A stretch of DNA of 12,837 bases from positions 1 through 12,837 of the forward strand of contig CAKTKM010000030.1 of the NCBI GenBank assembly GCA_934569425.1, written 5' to 3'. The notes under the pieces are model-generated. The model made no database searches, was not told the DNA's origin, and saw only the letters and a program-made list of their open reading frames with translations. Positions 7,045 through 12,837 of the stretch are shown piece after piece. The stretch is from an uncultured Oscillospiraceae bacterium (GTDB lineage: Bacteria > Bacillota > Clostridia > Oscillospirales > Oscillospiraceae). A program made the position numbers and the translations under genes. The stretch's first letter is position 1. The number at the start of each line of letters is the position of its first letter.

Positions 7045-8445
7045 TCATCCCAGCAGGCTTTCCTGTCCGCCGTCATCCGTACCGTTTTCCGGGATCTTGG
7101 CGATCAGCGTCCGGTACAGACGCCGGAAAAAGGCCACTGTCACAAACAGTGAAGCGACCTCCGCCAGCGGGTAGCACCACCACACCAGATCACTGTTGCC
7201 AGTGGACTGTCCGTAGCGGGCCAGCACATAGGCAATGGGGATCAGAAATACCAGCTGCCGGATAATAGATATTACCATAGCGTACATGGATTTTCCCAAG
7301 GCCTGAAAAGAGCCGCCCAGCGCGATGCAGGCGCCGGCAATCCAAAAGCTGAGGGAGATGATCCGCAGCGCGGGAATGCCTACCGACAGCATGGTATCCG
7401 AAGCGTCGAAGATCTTCAGCAGCGTGCCGGGGATCGCCAGAAACAGCGCCATACCCAGCAGCATGATCACCGAGGCGTATATAGCGCTGCGCTTGATGGC
7501 CTCCACCATACGGCTGCGCTTTTGCGCGCCGTAATTATACGCAATGATCGGGACCACGCCGTTATTCAGACCGAACACCGGCATAAAGATAAAGGAATTC
7601 AGCTTGAAGTAAATGCCGAAGGCTGTGGCAGCCGTTTCATGGGCGGCGTGATAAACGATGAGGATCTTGTTCATCAGGAAGGTCATCAATGAGCCAATGG
7701 CCATCATGATAACGCTGGGAAGACCAATGGCATAGATGCTGCCCACCAGACGCCAGTCAGGCCGGAAGCCCTTCAGCCGCAGAGTAATGTCCCTGTTTTT
7801 CTTCACATTGAAGTACGCCGCCAGCAGCATACCGCAGACCTGACCGATGACCGTTGCGATGGCGGCGCCTGCCACGCCCATCTTGAATACAAAGATGAAC
7901 ACGGGATCGAGAATGATGTTGACGATGGCGCCCAGTCCCTGCGTATACATACTCAGCAAAGACCGTCCCGTACCCTGCAGCAGCCGCTCCAGCATGATCT
8001 GTCCGAACAGCGCGAAGGAGCAGCCCATGACGATGTGCAGATATTGTTCGCCCATCACCACGATCTCCTCCACCTTGGTCTGTGAACGGAGGAACGCACC
8101 GGCGCAGGTAAGACCCAGCACGCAGCAGATGACAAATCCCACTAAGGCCAAAAAGAGACCGTTCATGGCCACACGGTCGGCTCGTTCTTTTTCCCCGGCT
8201 CCCAGAGCGCGTCCCATCAGCGCATTGACGCCCACCGCCGTACCTGCCGCCAGTGCGATCATCAAATTCTGGGCAGGGAAAGCAAGAGACACCGCTGTCA
8301 GCGACGCCTCGCTGACCCTGCTGACAAACACGCTGTCTACAATATTATACAGTGCCTGCACCAGCATGGAGGCGATGATGGGCAGCGACATATTCCAGAT
8401 CAGCTTGGAAACGGGCATAACGCCCAACTTGTTTTCTCCCGGCAT
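7045..8445 (-). CDS. MATE family efflux transporter
   Basis: This is a 466-residue membrane protein with about 12 hydrophobic segments in two similar halves, as expected for the MATE family. These transporters export drugs or metabolites in exchange for Na+ or H+. The start KLGVMPVSKLIWNMSLPIIASMLVQALYN and the following VDSVFVSRV and NALMGRALGAGE segments are typical of Clostridia MATE proteins; the second half opens with WRLVGSIYAIGLPSV. The substrate cannot be told from sequence. The ATG at 8443-8445 follows AAGGAG. It is a single-gene unit with its own terminator and lies between dnaA and rpmH, a gap that usually holds no gene in related origins. It would be transcribed against the fork leaving the origin to the right. 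Confidence 0.92.
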   Translation of the reverse strand: MPGENKLGVMPVSKLIWNMSLPIIASMLVQALYNIVDSVFVSRVSEASLTAVSLAFPAQNLMIALAAGTAVGVNALMGRALGAGEKERADRVAMNGLFLALVGFVICCVLGLTCAGAFLRSQTKVEEIVVMGEQYLHIVMGCSFALFGQIMLERLLQGTGRSLLSMYTQGLGAIVNIILDPVFIFVFKMGVAGAAIATVIGQVCGMLLAAYFNVKKNRDITLRLKGFRPDWRLVGSIYAIGLPSVIMMAIGSLMTFLMNKILIVYHAAHETAATAFGIYFKLNSFIFMPVFGLNNGVVPIIAYNYGAQKRSRMVEAIKRSAIYASVIMLLGMALFLAIPGTLLKIFDASDTMLSVGIPALRIISLSFWIAGACIALGGSFQALGKSMYAMVISIIRQLVFLIPIAYVLARYGQSTGNSDLVWWCYPLAEVASLFVTVAFFRRLYRTLIAKIPENGTDDGGQESLLG

Positions 8446-8486
8446 GATAGGCTCCTTTCCATCCGTAAAATGCTTCGTAATTATAT

Positions 8487-8515
8487 ATCATACTACCAAC
8501 GGAGGAAGAAAGCAA
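8487..8515 (-). promoter_or_regulatory. Possible promoter of the MATE gene
   Basis: On the minus strand TTGCTT (8510-8515), 17 nt and TATGAT (8487-8492) form a plausible sigma-A promoter. A TATAAT hexamer also occurs at 8480-8485 but lacks a matching -35. Either would give a leader of roughly 30-40 nt. Confidence 0.4.
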
Positions 8516-8567
8516 GTAATACGGACGGCTTGTTCCCAAAAACATACGGACCCACAATATTTAGTTG

Positions 8568-8597
8568 TTGACAAACCTTGCTTTTTTTCTGTATAAT
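8568..8597 (+). promoter_or_regulatory. Strong sigma-A promoter of the rpmH operon
   Basis: Perfect consensus hexamers TTGACA (8568-8573) and TATAAT (8592-8597) are separated by 18 nt. Transcription should start near 8604, leaving a leader of about 115 nt before rpmH. This is the strongest promoter match in the window, fitting a ribosomal protein operon. Confidence 0.9.
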
Positions 8598-8603
8598 ATC
8601 AGT

Positions 8604-8656
8604 TGCGCGTTTGCGCATTTTTTCAATCGACTGCGGCGGACTTTCGTCCGCTGTCG
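8604..8656 (+). promoter_or_regulatory. Structured rpmH leader with two hairpins
   Basis: The predicted 5' end opens with a small hairpin, TGCGC-GTTT-GCGCA (8604-8617), followed by six T. A second hairpin follows: GCGGAC (8636-8641) pairs with GTCCGC (8646-8651) around a TTTC loop, with an outer CGAC/GTCG helix at 8628-8631 and 8653-8656. Roles in 5'-end stability or feedback control are guesses. Confidence 0.5.
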
Positions 8657-8717
8657 AGTACGCGCCGCCATGGAAGCATGTGCGGAGGCGATATTTTTAA
8701 GATGGAGGTGTCATGCA

Positions 8718-8852
8718 ATGTTCCGTACCTATCAGCCCAAGAAGCGCCAGCGCTCCAAGGTACACGGTTTCCGTAAGAGAATGGCTACCAGCAATGGCCG
8801 CAAGGTTCTCGCCCGCCGCCGTGCCAAGGGCCGTGTCCGCCTGACTCACTGA
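8718..8852 (+). CDS. rpmH: 50S ribosomal protein L34
   Basis: L34 is a small, highly basic protein of the large ribosomal subunit. The 44-residue protein starts [18 protein letters not shown] and continues [21 protein letters not shown], the almost invariant L34 pattern and length. The ATG at 8718-8720 follows GGAGG with a 9-nt gap. The reading frame is open further upstream, but that part lies in the leader and promoter and is not L34-like. It is first in the operon with rnpA, the standard arrangement in bacteria. A hairpin in the 100-nt gap to rnpA may let L34 be made in excess of the RNase P protein. Confidence 0.98.
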   Translation: MFRTYQPKKRQRSKVHGFRKRMATSNGRKVLARRRAKGRVRLTH

Positions 8853-8891
8853 GGAGAGGCGGAAAATGCACCCCAGACAAGCTGAAATAAG

Positions 8892-8941
8892 CAGGGACGG
8901 TGGAAGGGAAAACTGCCGTCCCTGTTGGTGTTTTTGTTTTT
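8892..8941 (+). terminator. Hairpin with T-rich tail between rpmH and rnpA (possible attenuator)
   Basis: CAGGGACGG (8892-8900) and CCGTCCCTG (8916-8924) form a perfect 9-bp stem around a 15-nt loop. A T5-G-T5 tract follows after a 6-nt gap, so it resembles a weak terminator. Because rnpA follows at once, partial termination or RNA processing that lowers rnpA relative to rpmH is more likely than a full stop. Confidence 0.55.
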
Positions 8942-8952
8942 AGGGAGAAATC

Positions 8953-9297
8953 ATGAAGCCTGCCGTGACCGTAAAAGAGAATTATGTGTTCCGGCGTATT
9001 TATCGCAGGGGCCGCTCCAGTGTGCAGAGCAGTATGGTGGTCTATTGCCAGCGGAATAAGCAGGGCAAGACCCGCCTTGGCGTCACCGTCAGTACGAAGC
9101 TGGGCAAAGCCGTGGTGCGCAACCGCGTCCGCCGCCAGCTTCGGGAGATGTACCGCCTGCACCTTCCCCAGATGAAAAAGGGCTACGACGTGATCCTTGT
9201 GGGTCGGGTCAAGGCCGTCCACTTCCCCTACGCCAAGATGGACAAGCAGTATGTCCGCGCTTTGGAGGAGCTGGAGCTGCTGGAGCCTCAGGTATGA
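8953..9297 (+). CDS. rnpA: Ribonuclease P protein component
   Basis: This is the protein subunit of RNase P, which helps the catalytic RNA bind and cleave the 5' leader of pre-tRNAs. The protein is 114 residues and basic. It has the family's hallmark RNR motif in [18 protein letters not shown] (Arg56-Asn57-Arg58), the N-terminal [14 protein letters not shown] segment with the conserved aromatic and basic residues, and [14 protein letters not shown] before the RNR helix. The ATG at 8953-8955 follows GGGAG at 5 nt. The last codons overlap yidD by 4 nt, so the two are translationally coupled. Confidence 0.97.
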   Translation: MKPAVTVKENYVFRRIYRRGRSSVQSSMVVYCQRNKQGKTRLGVTVSTKLGKAVVRNRVRRQLREMYRLHLPQMKKGYDVILVGRVKAVHFPYAKMDKQYVRALEELELLEPQV

Positions 9298-9509
9298 TGA
9301 AGCGGGCTTTTCTGAAGGCGATCCGTTTTTATCAGACTGCCGTTTCGCCCCTGTTTCCGCCCCGCTGCCGGTTTATCCCCACCTGCTCCCAGTACGCGCT
9401 GGAGGCGGTGGAAAAGTACGGCGCGCTGAAGGGCGGTTATCTGGCGTTTCGCCGGTTTCTTCGGTGCCATCCCTTCCATAAGGGCGGATGGTACGACCCT
9501 GTTCCCTGA
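9294..9509 (+). CDS. yidD: Membrane protein insertion efficiency factor YidD
   Basis: YidD is a short membrane-associated protein that assists YidC-dependent insertion. The 71 residues carry the full family signature: [27 protein letters not shown], then KYGALKGG, then [15 protein letters not shown]. The conserved cysteines at 25, 31 and 58 are present. An amphipathic basic N-terminus ([14 protein letters not shown]) fits peripheral attachment to the inner face of the membrane. The first ATG (9294-9296) overlaps the rnpA stop as ATGA; the second ATG, immediately after, is an alternative start. It is followed after 73 nt by its functional partner yidC. Confidence 0.96.
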   Translation: MMKRAFLKAIRFYQTAVSPLFPPRCRFIPTCSQYALEAVEKYGALKGGYLAFRRFLRCHPFHKGGWYDPVP

Positions 9510-9582
9510 CCGGCCTGTTTGAGGTGTTTTCCCGTTTTGTTTCCCATCCGCGACAAATGTAACGACCAACGGAGGAAAATCA

Positions 9583-10689
9583 ATGTTTGCACAAATCGGA
9601 TATTATATCTGTGTGCCTTTCGCATGGCTGACGAGAATGTTCTACAGCCTGACCGGTTCTTACGGCGTGGCGCTGATCCTCTTCACTCTGGTGGTGAAGC
9701 TGGTGATCCTGCCCTTCCAGATGAAGAGCAAGAAGAGCATGCTTCGCATGAACCGGATGCAGGGAAAGATCAAGGACATCCAGACCCGCTTTGCCAACAA
9801 CAAGGAGCGGCAGCAGCAGGAGATGGCAGACCTGTATGCCCGGGAGGGTGTCAATCCCATGTCCGGCTGCCTGTGGTCCTTCCTGCCCTTCCCCATCCTG
9901 ATCGCCCTGTACTATATCATCCGTACCCCTCTGCGCTTCTTTATGAACCTCTCCAACGAGGTTATTGAGGAGATCACCCAGCTGGCCACCTCTCTGGGCT
10001 ATACGGCGGTGGATACCACCAAAAACGCCTATGAGCAGATCTATCTCACCGACTTTATCCATGACCATTGGGCGGATTTCGCCGGCAAGTTTGACGGTCT
10101 GATCGATCTGGACTACAGCTTTTTGGGCGTGGATCTGGCCAGCCAGCCCTCTCAGGTGCTCAGCCAGTTCCCCGGCGGCGGTTGGCCGGTCTGGGGTCTG
10201 CTGATCATGCCCTTTATTGCTGCCGGTCTGCAGCTGGTGATGAGCATGGTCTCCATGAAGGCCAGCTCCAACACCATGAACAGCCAGAGCAAGATGATGA
10301 TGTATCTCTTCCCGCTGATGACGGTGTGGATGGGCTTCATGTTCCCCGCCGCTCTGTGTGTGTACTGGATCGCCAACGCCGCTTTCTCCGCCATTCAGGA
10401 GGCTGTTCTTACCAGATTCTTTAATAAGAAGCTGGAAGAAGAGGAGACCGAGAAGGAACGGGAGAAGCGGGAGAAGCGCGCCGCCAAGATGCAGGCCGCC
10501 CGCGAGAATTACAACCGTCAGCTGGAGCAGGCCAACGCCGCCAAAAAGCCCCAGCAGGGCAGCAAAAAGAAGTCCCAGCCCAAGGAAGAACCCAAGGAGA
10601 AGCGCGCCGCCACCACCGAGGCGGGTCGTGTGGGCAACCGTCCCTACGCCCGCGGCCGCGCGTTTGACCAGCAGCATTACGACGAATAA
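9583..10689 (+). CDS. yidC: Membrane protein insertase YidC/SpoIIIJ/Oxa1
   Basis: YidC inserts and folds inner-membrane proteins, alone or with the Sec channel. The protein is 368 residues. No lipoprotein signal is visible, and the first transmembrane helix is about 27-45. It has VVKLVILPFQMKSKKSM, a cytoplasmic basic loop, then a helix around MSGCLWSFLPFPILIALYYII (93-113). A polar extracytoplasmic stretch (about 122-195) and further helices near 203-222 and 240-270 follow. The groove residue that is usually Arg (B. subtilis Arg73) is Lys39. From about 280 a highly charged tail of nearly 90 residues, rich in Lys, Glu and Gln, follows; such tails can contact ribosomes. The ATG at 9583 follows GGAGG. 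It lies 12 nt before jag. Confidence 0.97.
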   Translation: MFAQIGYYICVPFAWLTRMFYSLTGSYGVALILFTLVVKLVILPFQMKSKKSMLRMNRMQGKIKDIQTRFANNKERQQQEMADLYAREGVNPMSGCLWSFLPFPILIALYYIIRTPLRFFMNLSNEVIEEITQLATSLGYTAVDTTKNAYEQIYLTDFIHDHWADFAGKFDGLIDLDYSFLGVDLASQPSQVLSQFPGGGWPVWGLLIMPFIAAGLQLVMSMVSMKASSNTMNSQSKMMMYLFPLMTVWMGFMFPAALCVYWIANAAFSAIQEAVLTRFFNKKLEEEETEKEREKREKRAAKMQAARENYNRQLEQANAAKKPQQGSKKKSQPKEEPKEKRAATTEAGRVGNRPYARGRAFDQQHYDE

Positions 10690-10701
10690 GGAGTTTTGTC
10701 T

Positions 10702-11547
10702 ATGAGTTATATCGATGTAACAGGCAAGACCGAGGAAGAGGCCATCGGCAAAGCCCTTGCCCAGTTGGGTATGGATCGTGACGATGTGTCCGTGGAGATC
10801 CTGGAGCGTGCCAAAAGCGGTTTTCTGGGCATGGGCGCAAAGCCCGCCCGTGTCCGTGTGACCTATGGCCCCGATGAGGCGCCTATGGAAGAGGTGGCCG
10901 CGCCGGTCAAGCCTGTTGTGGCGGAAAAACCAGAAAAGAAGGAAGAACTCAAACCCCAGAAGCCCCAGCCCAAGCCGCAGGCTAAGCCTCAGCCCAGACC
11001 CCAGCAGCCGAAGCGGGAGGAAGCCACCGTGGAAAAGCAGGAGCCGGCTGCCGCGCCTGCCGTGGAGCTGCCGGAGTGCCGCGATGACAACGCCCAGCGG
11101 ATCACCGCCTTCCTGACGGGTCTGCTGGAGCAGATGGAAAGCCCTGCCGCCGTGAAGGTGTATGAGGAAGAGAAGGGCCGATACAAGGTCATTCTGGAGG
11201 GTCAGAAGCTGGGCGCCCTGATCGGCCGCCGCGGCGAAACGCTGGATGCCATCCAGCAGCTGACCAACTACGCCGTCAACAGCGGCAGCGAAAAGCGCAT
11301 CCGTGTCCATGTGGATGCCGAGAACTACCGCGCCCGCCGCGAGGCCAGTCTGGTGAGTCTGGCCATGAAGGTGGCCGCCAAGGTGAAGAAATACCGCCGC
11401 AGCGTCACGCTGGAAGCCATGAACGCCTATGAGCGCCATGTGATCCACGCCGCGCTGCAGGACGTGAAGGGGATCACCACCTACTCCGTAGGTACCGAGC
11501 CCAACCGCCGCGTGGTGGTGGCCTTCGACCGGGGCGAAAACAACTGA
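10702..11547 (+). CDS. jag: RNA-binding protein KhpB (Jag), Jag_N-KH-R3H
   Basis: KhpB/Jag is a cytoplasmic RNA-binding protein encoded next to yidC in Gram-positives and linked to cell elongation and sporulation. The protein is 281 residues. The Jag_N domain (1-54) contains AKSGFLGMGAKPARV. A low-complexity linker (about 60-122) is rich in Pro, Lys and Gln (KPQPKPQAKPQ-like repeats). A KH domain follows, with GxxG as GRRG at 175-178. The R3H domain at the end has the diagnostic RHVIH at 245-249. The ATG at 10702-10704 follows AAGGAG at 8 nt; a TTG two codons earlier is too near the binding site. It is the last gene of the operon, ahead of a strong hairpin. Confidence 0.96.
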   Translation: MSYIDVTGKTEEEAIGKALAQLGMDRDDVSVEILERAKSGFLGMGAKPARVRVTYGPDEAPMEEVAAPVKPVVAEKPEKKEELKPQKPQPKPQAKPQPRPQQPKREEATVEKQEPAAAPAVELPECRDDNAQRITAFLTGLLEQMESPAAVKVYEEEKGRYKVILEGQKLGALIGRRGETLDAIQQLTNYAVNSGSEKRIRVHVDAENYRARREASLVSLAMKVAAKVKKYRRSVTLEAMNAYERHVIHAALQDVKGITTYSVGTEPNRRVVVAFDRGENN

Positions 11548-11629
11548 CAGAAAAACCGCCCGAAAAGGCCGACAGACAACAGAAAGCATGAAGTTTTGAC
11601 TCTGTGCCTGTCCGGCTGAAACCACCCGA

Positions 11630-11665
11630 AAAAATTCCCGCATACCGACGTATGCGGGAATTTTT
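11630..11665 (+). terminator. Rho-independent terminator of the rpmH-jag operon
   Basis: A perfect 16-bp inverted repeat (five A-T pairs, then TTCCCGCATAC against GTATGCGGGAA) closes a CGAC loop and ends in a run of T. A-tracts and T-tracts on both flanks mean it could stop transcription in either direction. It lies 82 nt after the jag stop codon. Confidence 0.9.
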
Positions 11666-11721
11666 CTTATTGTGAACCTGCTTGGACATAAGGCCTTTTG
11701 CTGTCTCCTTCTCAAATTTTC

Positions 11722-11750
11722 TTGACACCCGTGCAAAAACGTGCTATTCT
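11722..11750 (+). promoter_or_regulatory. Promoter of the glyS T-box leader
   Basis: TTGACA (11722-11727), a 17-nt spacer and TATTCT (11745-11750) form a good sigma-A promoter. The transcript would start near 11757 and carry about 210 nt of leader before glyS. Confidence 0.8.
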
Positions 11751-11756
11751 ATGCGA

Positions 11757-11921
11757 AGTTACAGGCGAGGAAGGGCGTGGCTGCCCGGAGCCGCGGGAGG
11801 AAATGCCCGCCGGATGCCCCGTTACCGGCATGAAGAGTGTGGACGTATCCAAATTCAGGTGGAACCACGGACTAATTGTTTAGTTCGCCCTGAGCCTTTT
11901 ATCAGGCTCAGGGCGTTTTTT
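11757..11921 (+). promoter_or_regulatory. Glycine T-box riboswitch
   Basis: This leader element senses uncharged tRNA and allows read-through into the synthetase gene. Its 3' part shows the T-box core AGGTGGAACCACGG. CAGG (11856-11859) pairs with CCTG (11889-11892). A bulge carries TGGA (11860-11863), and GGACTAA pairs with TTAGTTC (11869-11875 with 11880-11886) to form the antiterminator. The competing terminator uses 11886-11896. TGGA complements the 3' UCCA of bacterial tRNA-Gly, in agreement with the downstream gene. A small hairpin at 11839-11850 fits stem III. The GC-rich stretch 11757-11835 should contain stem I, but I could not assign the specifier codon; GGC at 11827-11829, followed by A, is one candidate. 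Confidence 0.88.
11886..11921 (+). terminator. T-box regulatory terminator
   Basis: An 11-bp GC-rich stem, CGCCCTGAGCC (11886-11896) with GGCTCAGGGCG (11905-11915), has an 8-nt loop and six T residues after it. Its 5' arm is shared with the antiterminator, so the two folds exclude each other. Confidence 0.93.
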
Positions 11922-11968
11922 ATTTGACGTTAAAAGAGAATCATAATAAAAACAAAGGAGAGAACACC

Positions 11969-12837
11969 ATGAAAAACACAGAAAAAACCATGGACAAGAT
12001 CGTGGCGCTGTGTAAGAACCGCGGTATCATTTTTGCCGGCAGCGAGATCTACGGCGGCCTTGCGAACACATGGGACTATGGCCCGCTGGGCGTGGAGTTG
12101 AAGAACAACATCAAAAAGGCGTGGTGGAAGAAATTCGTGCAGGAGAACCCCTACAACGTAGGCCAGGACGCCGCCATCCTGATGAATCCCCAGACCTGGG
12201 TGGCCAGCGGCCATCTGGCGGGCTTTTCCGATCCTCTTATGGACTGCAAGGAGTGCAAGGAGCGCTTTCGCGCCGACAAGCTGATCGAGGACTGGTGCCA
12301 GCAGAACGGCTTTGAACTGCCCAAGCCCATCGACGCCTTCTCCCAGCAGGAGATGAAGGACTTTGTGGAGGAGAAGAACATTCCCTGTCCCTCCTGCGGC
12401 AAGCATAATTTTACGGACATCCGCCAGTTCAATCTGATGTTCAAGACCTTCCAGGGTGTCACCGAGGATGCCAAGAATACCGTTTATCTCCGTCCCGAAA
12501 CGGCACAGGGTATTTTTACCAACTTTGTCAATACCCAGCGCACCACCCGCCGCAAGCTGCCCTTCGGCGTGTGTCAGATCGGTAAATCCTTCCGCAACGA
12601 GATCACTCCGGGCAACTTTATTTTCCGCGTCCGTGAGTTTGAGCAGATGGAGCTTGAGTTCTTCTGCAAGCCCGGCACCGATCTGGAATGGTTCCAGTAT
12701 TGGCGTACCTTCTGTCACAACTGGCTGCTGGGCATCGGCCTGAAGGACGAGAACCTGCGGCTGCGCGACCACGATCCCGAGGAGCTGTGCTTCTATTCCA
12801 AGGCCACCACGGACTTCGAGTTCCTGTTCCCCTTCGG
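11969..12837 (+). CDS. glyS: Glycine--tRNA ligase, single-chain alpha2 type (cut by the window edge)
   Basis: This enzyme charges tRNA-Gly with glycine. It is the single-chain class II type shared with archaea and eukaryotes, not the two-subunit GlyQ/GlyS enzyme; databases sometimes label it glyQS. The first 289 codons are present and the frame is open at the right edge. Visible are [19 protein letters not shown] near residues 30-48, two CxxC pairs (Cys93/96 and Cys140/143) likely to bind zinc, RPETAQGIF from Arg175, and class II motif 2 with FRNE at 208-211 and [11 protein letters not shown] after it. The ATG at 11969-11971 lies about 8 nt behind AAAGGAG and 47 nt after the T-box terminator, which should control it by glycine charging. 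Confidence 0.97.
   Translation, partial: MKNTEKTMDKIVALCKNRGIIFAGSEIYGGLANTWDYGPLGVELKNNIKKAWWKKFVQENPYNVGQDAAILMNPQTWVASGHLAGFSDPLMDCKECKERFRADKLIEDWCQQNGFELPKPIDAFSQQEMKDFVEEKNIPCPSCGKHNFTDIRQFNLMFKTFQGVTEDAKNTVYLRPETAQGIFTNFVNTQRTTRRKLPFGVCQIGKSFRNEITPGNFIFRVREFEQMELEFFCKPGTDLEWFQYWRTFCHNWLLGIGLKDENLRLRDHDPEELCFYSKATTDFEFLFPF

Noticed and set aside
8565..8717. In-frame upstream extension of rpmH
   Set aside because: It would begin inside the promoter's -35 region, so it cannot be transcribed from that promoter, and L34 is normally 44 residues.
11560..11619. Imperfect long inverted repeat (GCCGACAG against CTGTCCGGC) after jag
   Set aside because: The arms are short, with a bulge, and there is no T-tract. 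The convincing terminator lies just downstream, so this could be chance.
9580..11736. A 718-codon open frame on the minus strand opposite yidC and jag
   Set aside because: It is opposite two unmistakable genes, translates to low-complexity Leu/His/Gly-rich sequence with no family resemblance, and is explained by GC-rich codon choice that avoids stops on the other strand.
1..12837. A novel defence system, mobile element, CRISPR array, tRNA or rRNA
   Set aside because: Both strands were read for these. Every substantial stretch is accounted for by conserved housekeeping genes, the MATE exporter or the short control regions described, and no gap between genes exceeds 425 bases.

Overview
This window is a chromosomal replication-origin neighbourhood of a Gram-positive bacterium. 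It most likely comes from a GC-rich gut-type Clostridia, order Oscillospirales (Oscillospiraceae/Ruminococcaceae). The evidence is the classic Firmicutes gene order around dnaA, strong AGGAGG-type ribosome binding sites, a remB/yaaA-containing dnaN-recF-gyrBA cluster, a T-box leader and an archaeal/eukaryal-type single-chain glycyl-tRNA synthetase. The assignment is inferred from gene content and codon use, not from a database search.

Left arm (bases 1 to about 8445, all on the minus strand, so read right to left): a MATE-family exporter with its own terminator, then dnaA, the candidate origin, dnaN, yaaA, recF, remB, gyrB and the first 209 codons of gyrA, which runs off the left edge. From dnaN to gyrA the genes are tightly packed (14-nt and 1-nt overlaps, gaps of 14, 32 and 16 nt) and look like one operon for replication, clamp loading, recombination repair and supercoil control. 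The 252-nt dnaA-dnaN gap holds at least six DnaA-box-like 9-mers, three of them spaced at 11 bp, beside an 85% AT stretch. This matches the layout of the B. subtilis unwinding region.

Right arm (about 8568 to the end, plus strand): a consensus sigma-A promoter drives rpmH-rnpA-yidD-yidC-jag (ribosomal protein L34, RNase P protein, two membrane-insertion factors and the KH/R3H RNA-binding protein KhpB). This operon ends at a perfect 16-bp hairpin. It is followed by a promoter, a T-box riboswitch whose UGGA matches tRNA-Gly, and the first 289 codons of glyS, which runs off the right edge.

No mobile element, CRISPR array, tRNA, rRNA or recognisable novel multi-gene system was found. The unusual points are local: a MATE exporter wedged between dnaA and rpmH, head-on to the rightward fork; jag followed by a T-box-controlled glyS rather than mnmE-mnmG; an Ala at the GyrA position that is usually Ser; structured leaders around rpmH and rnpA; and the origin architecture itself.
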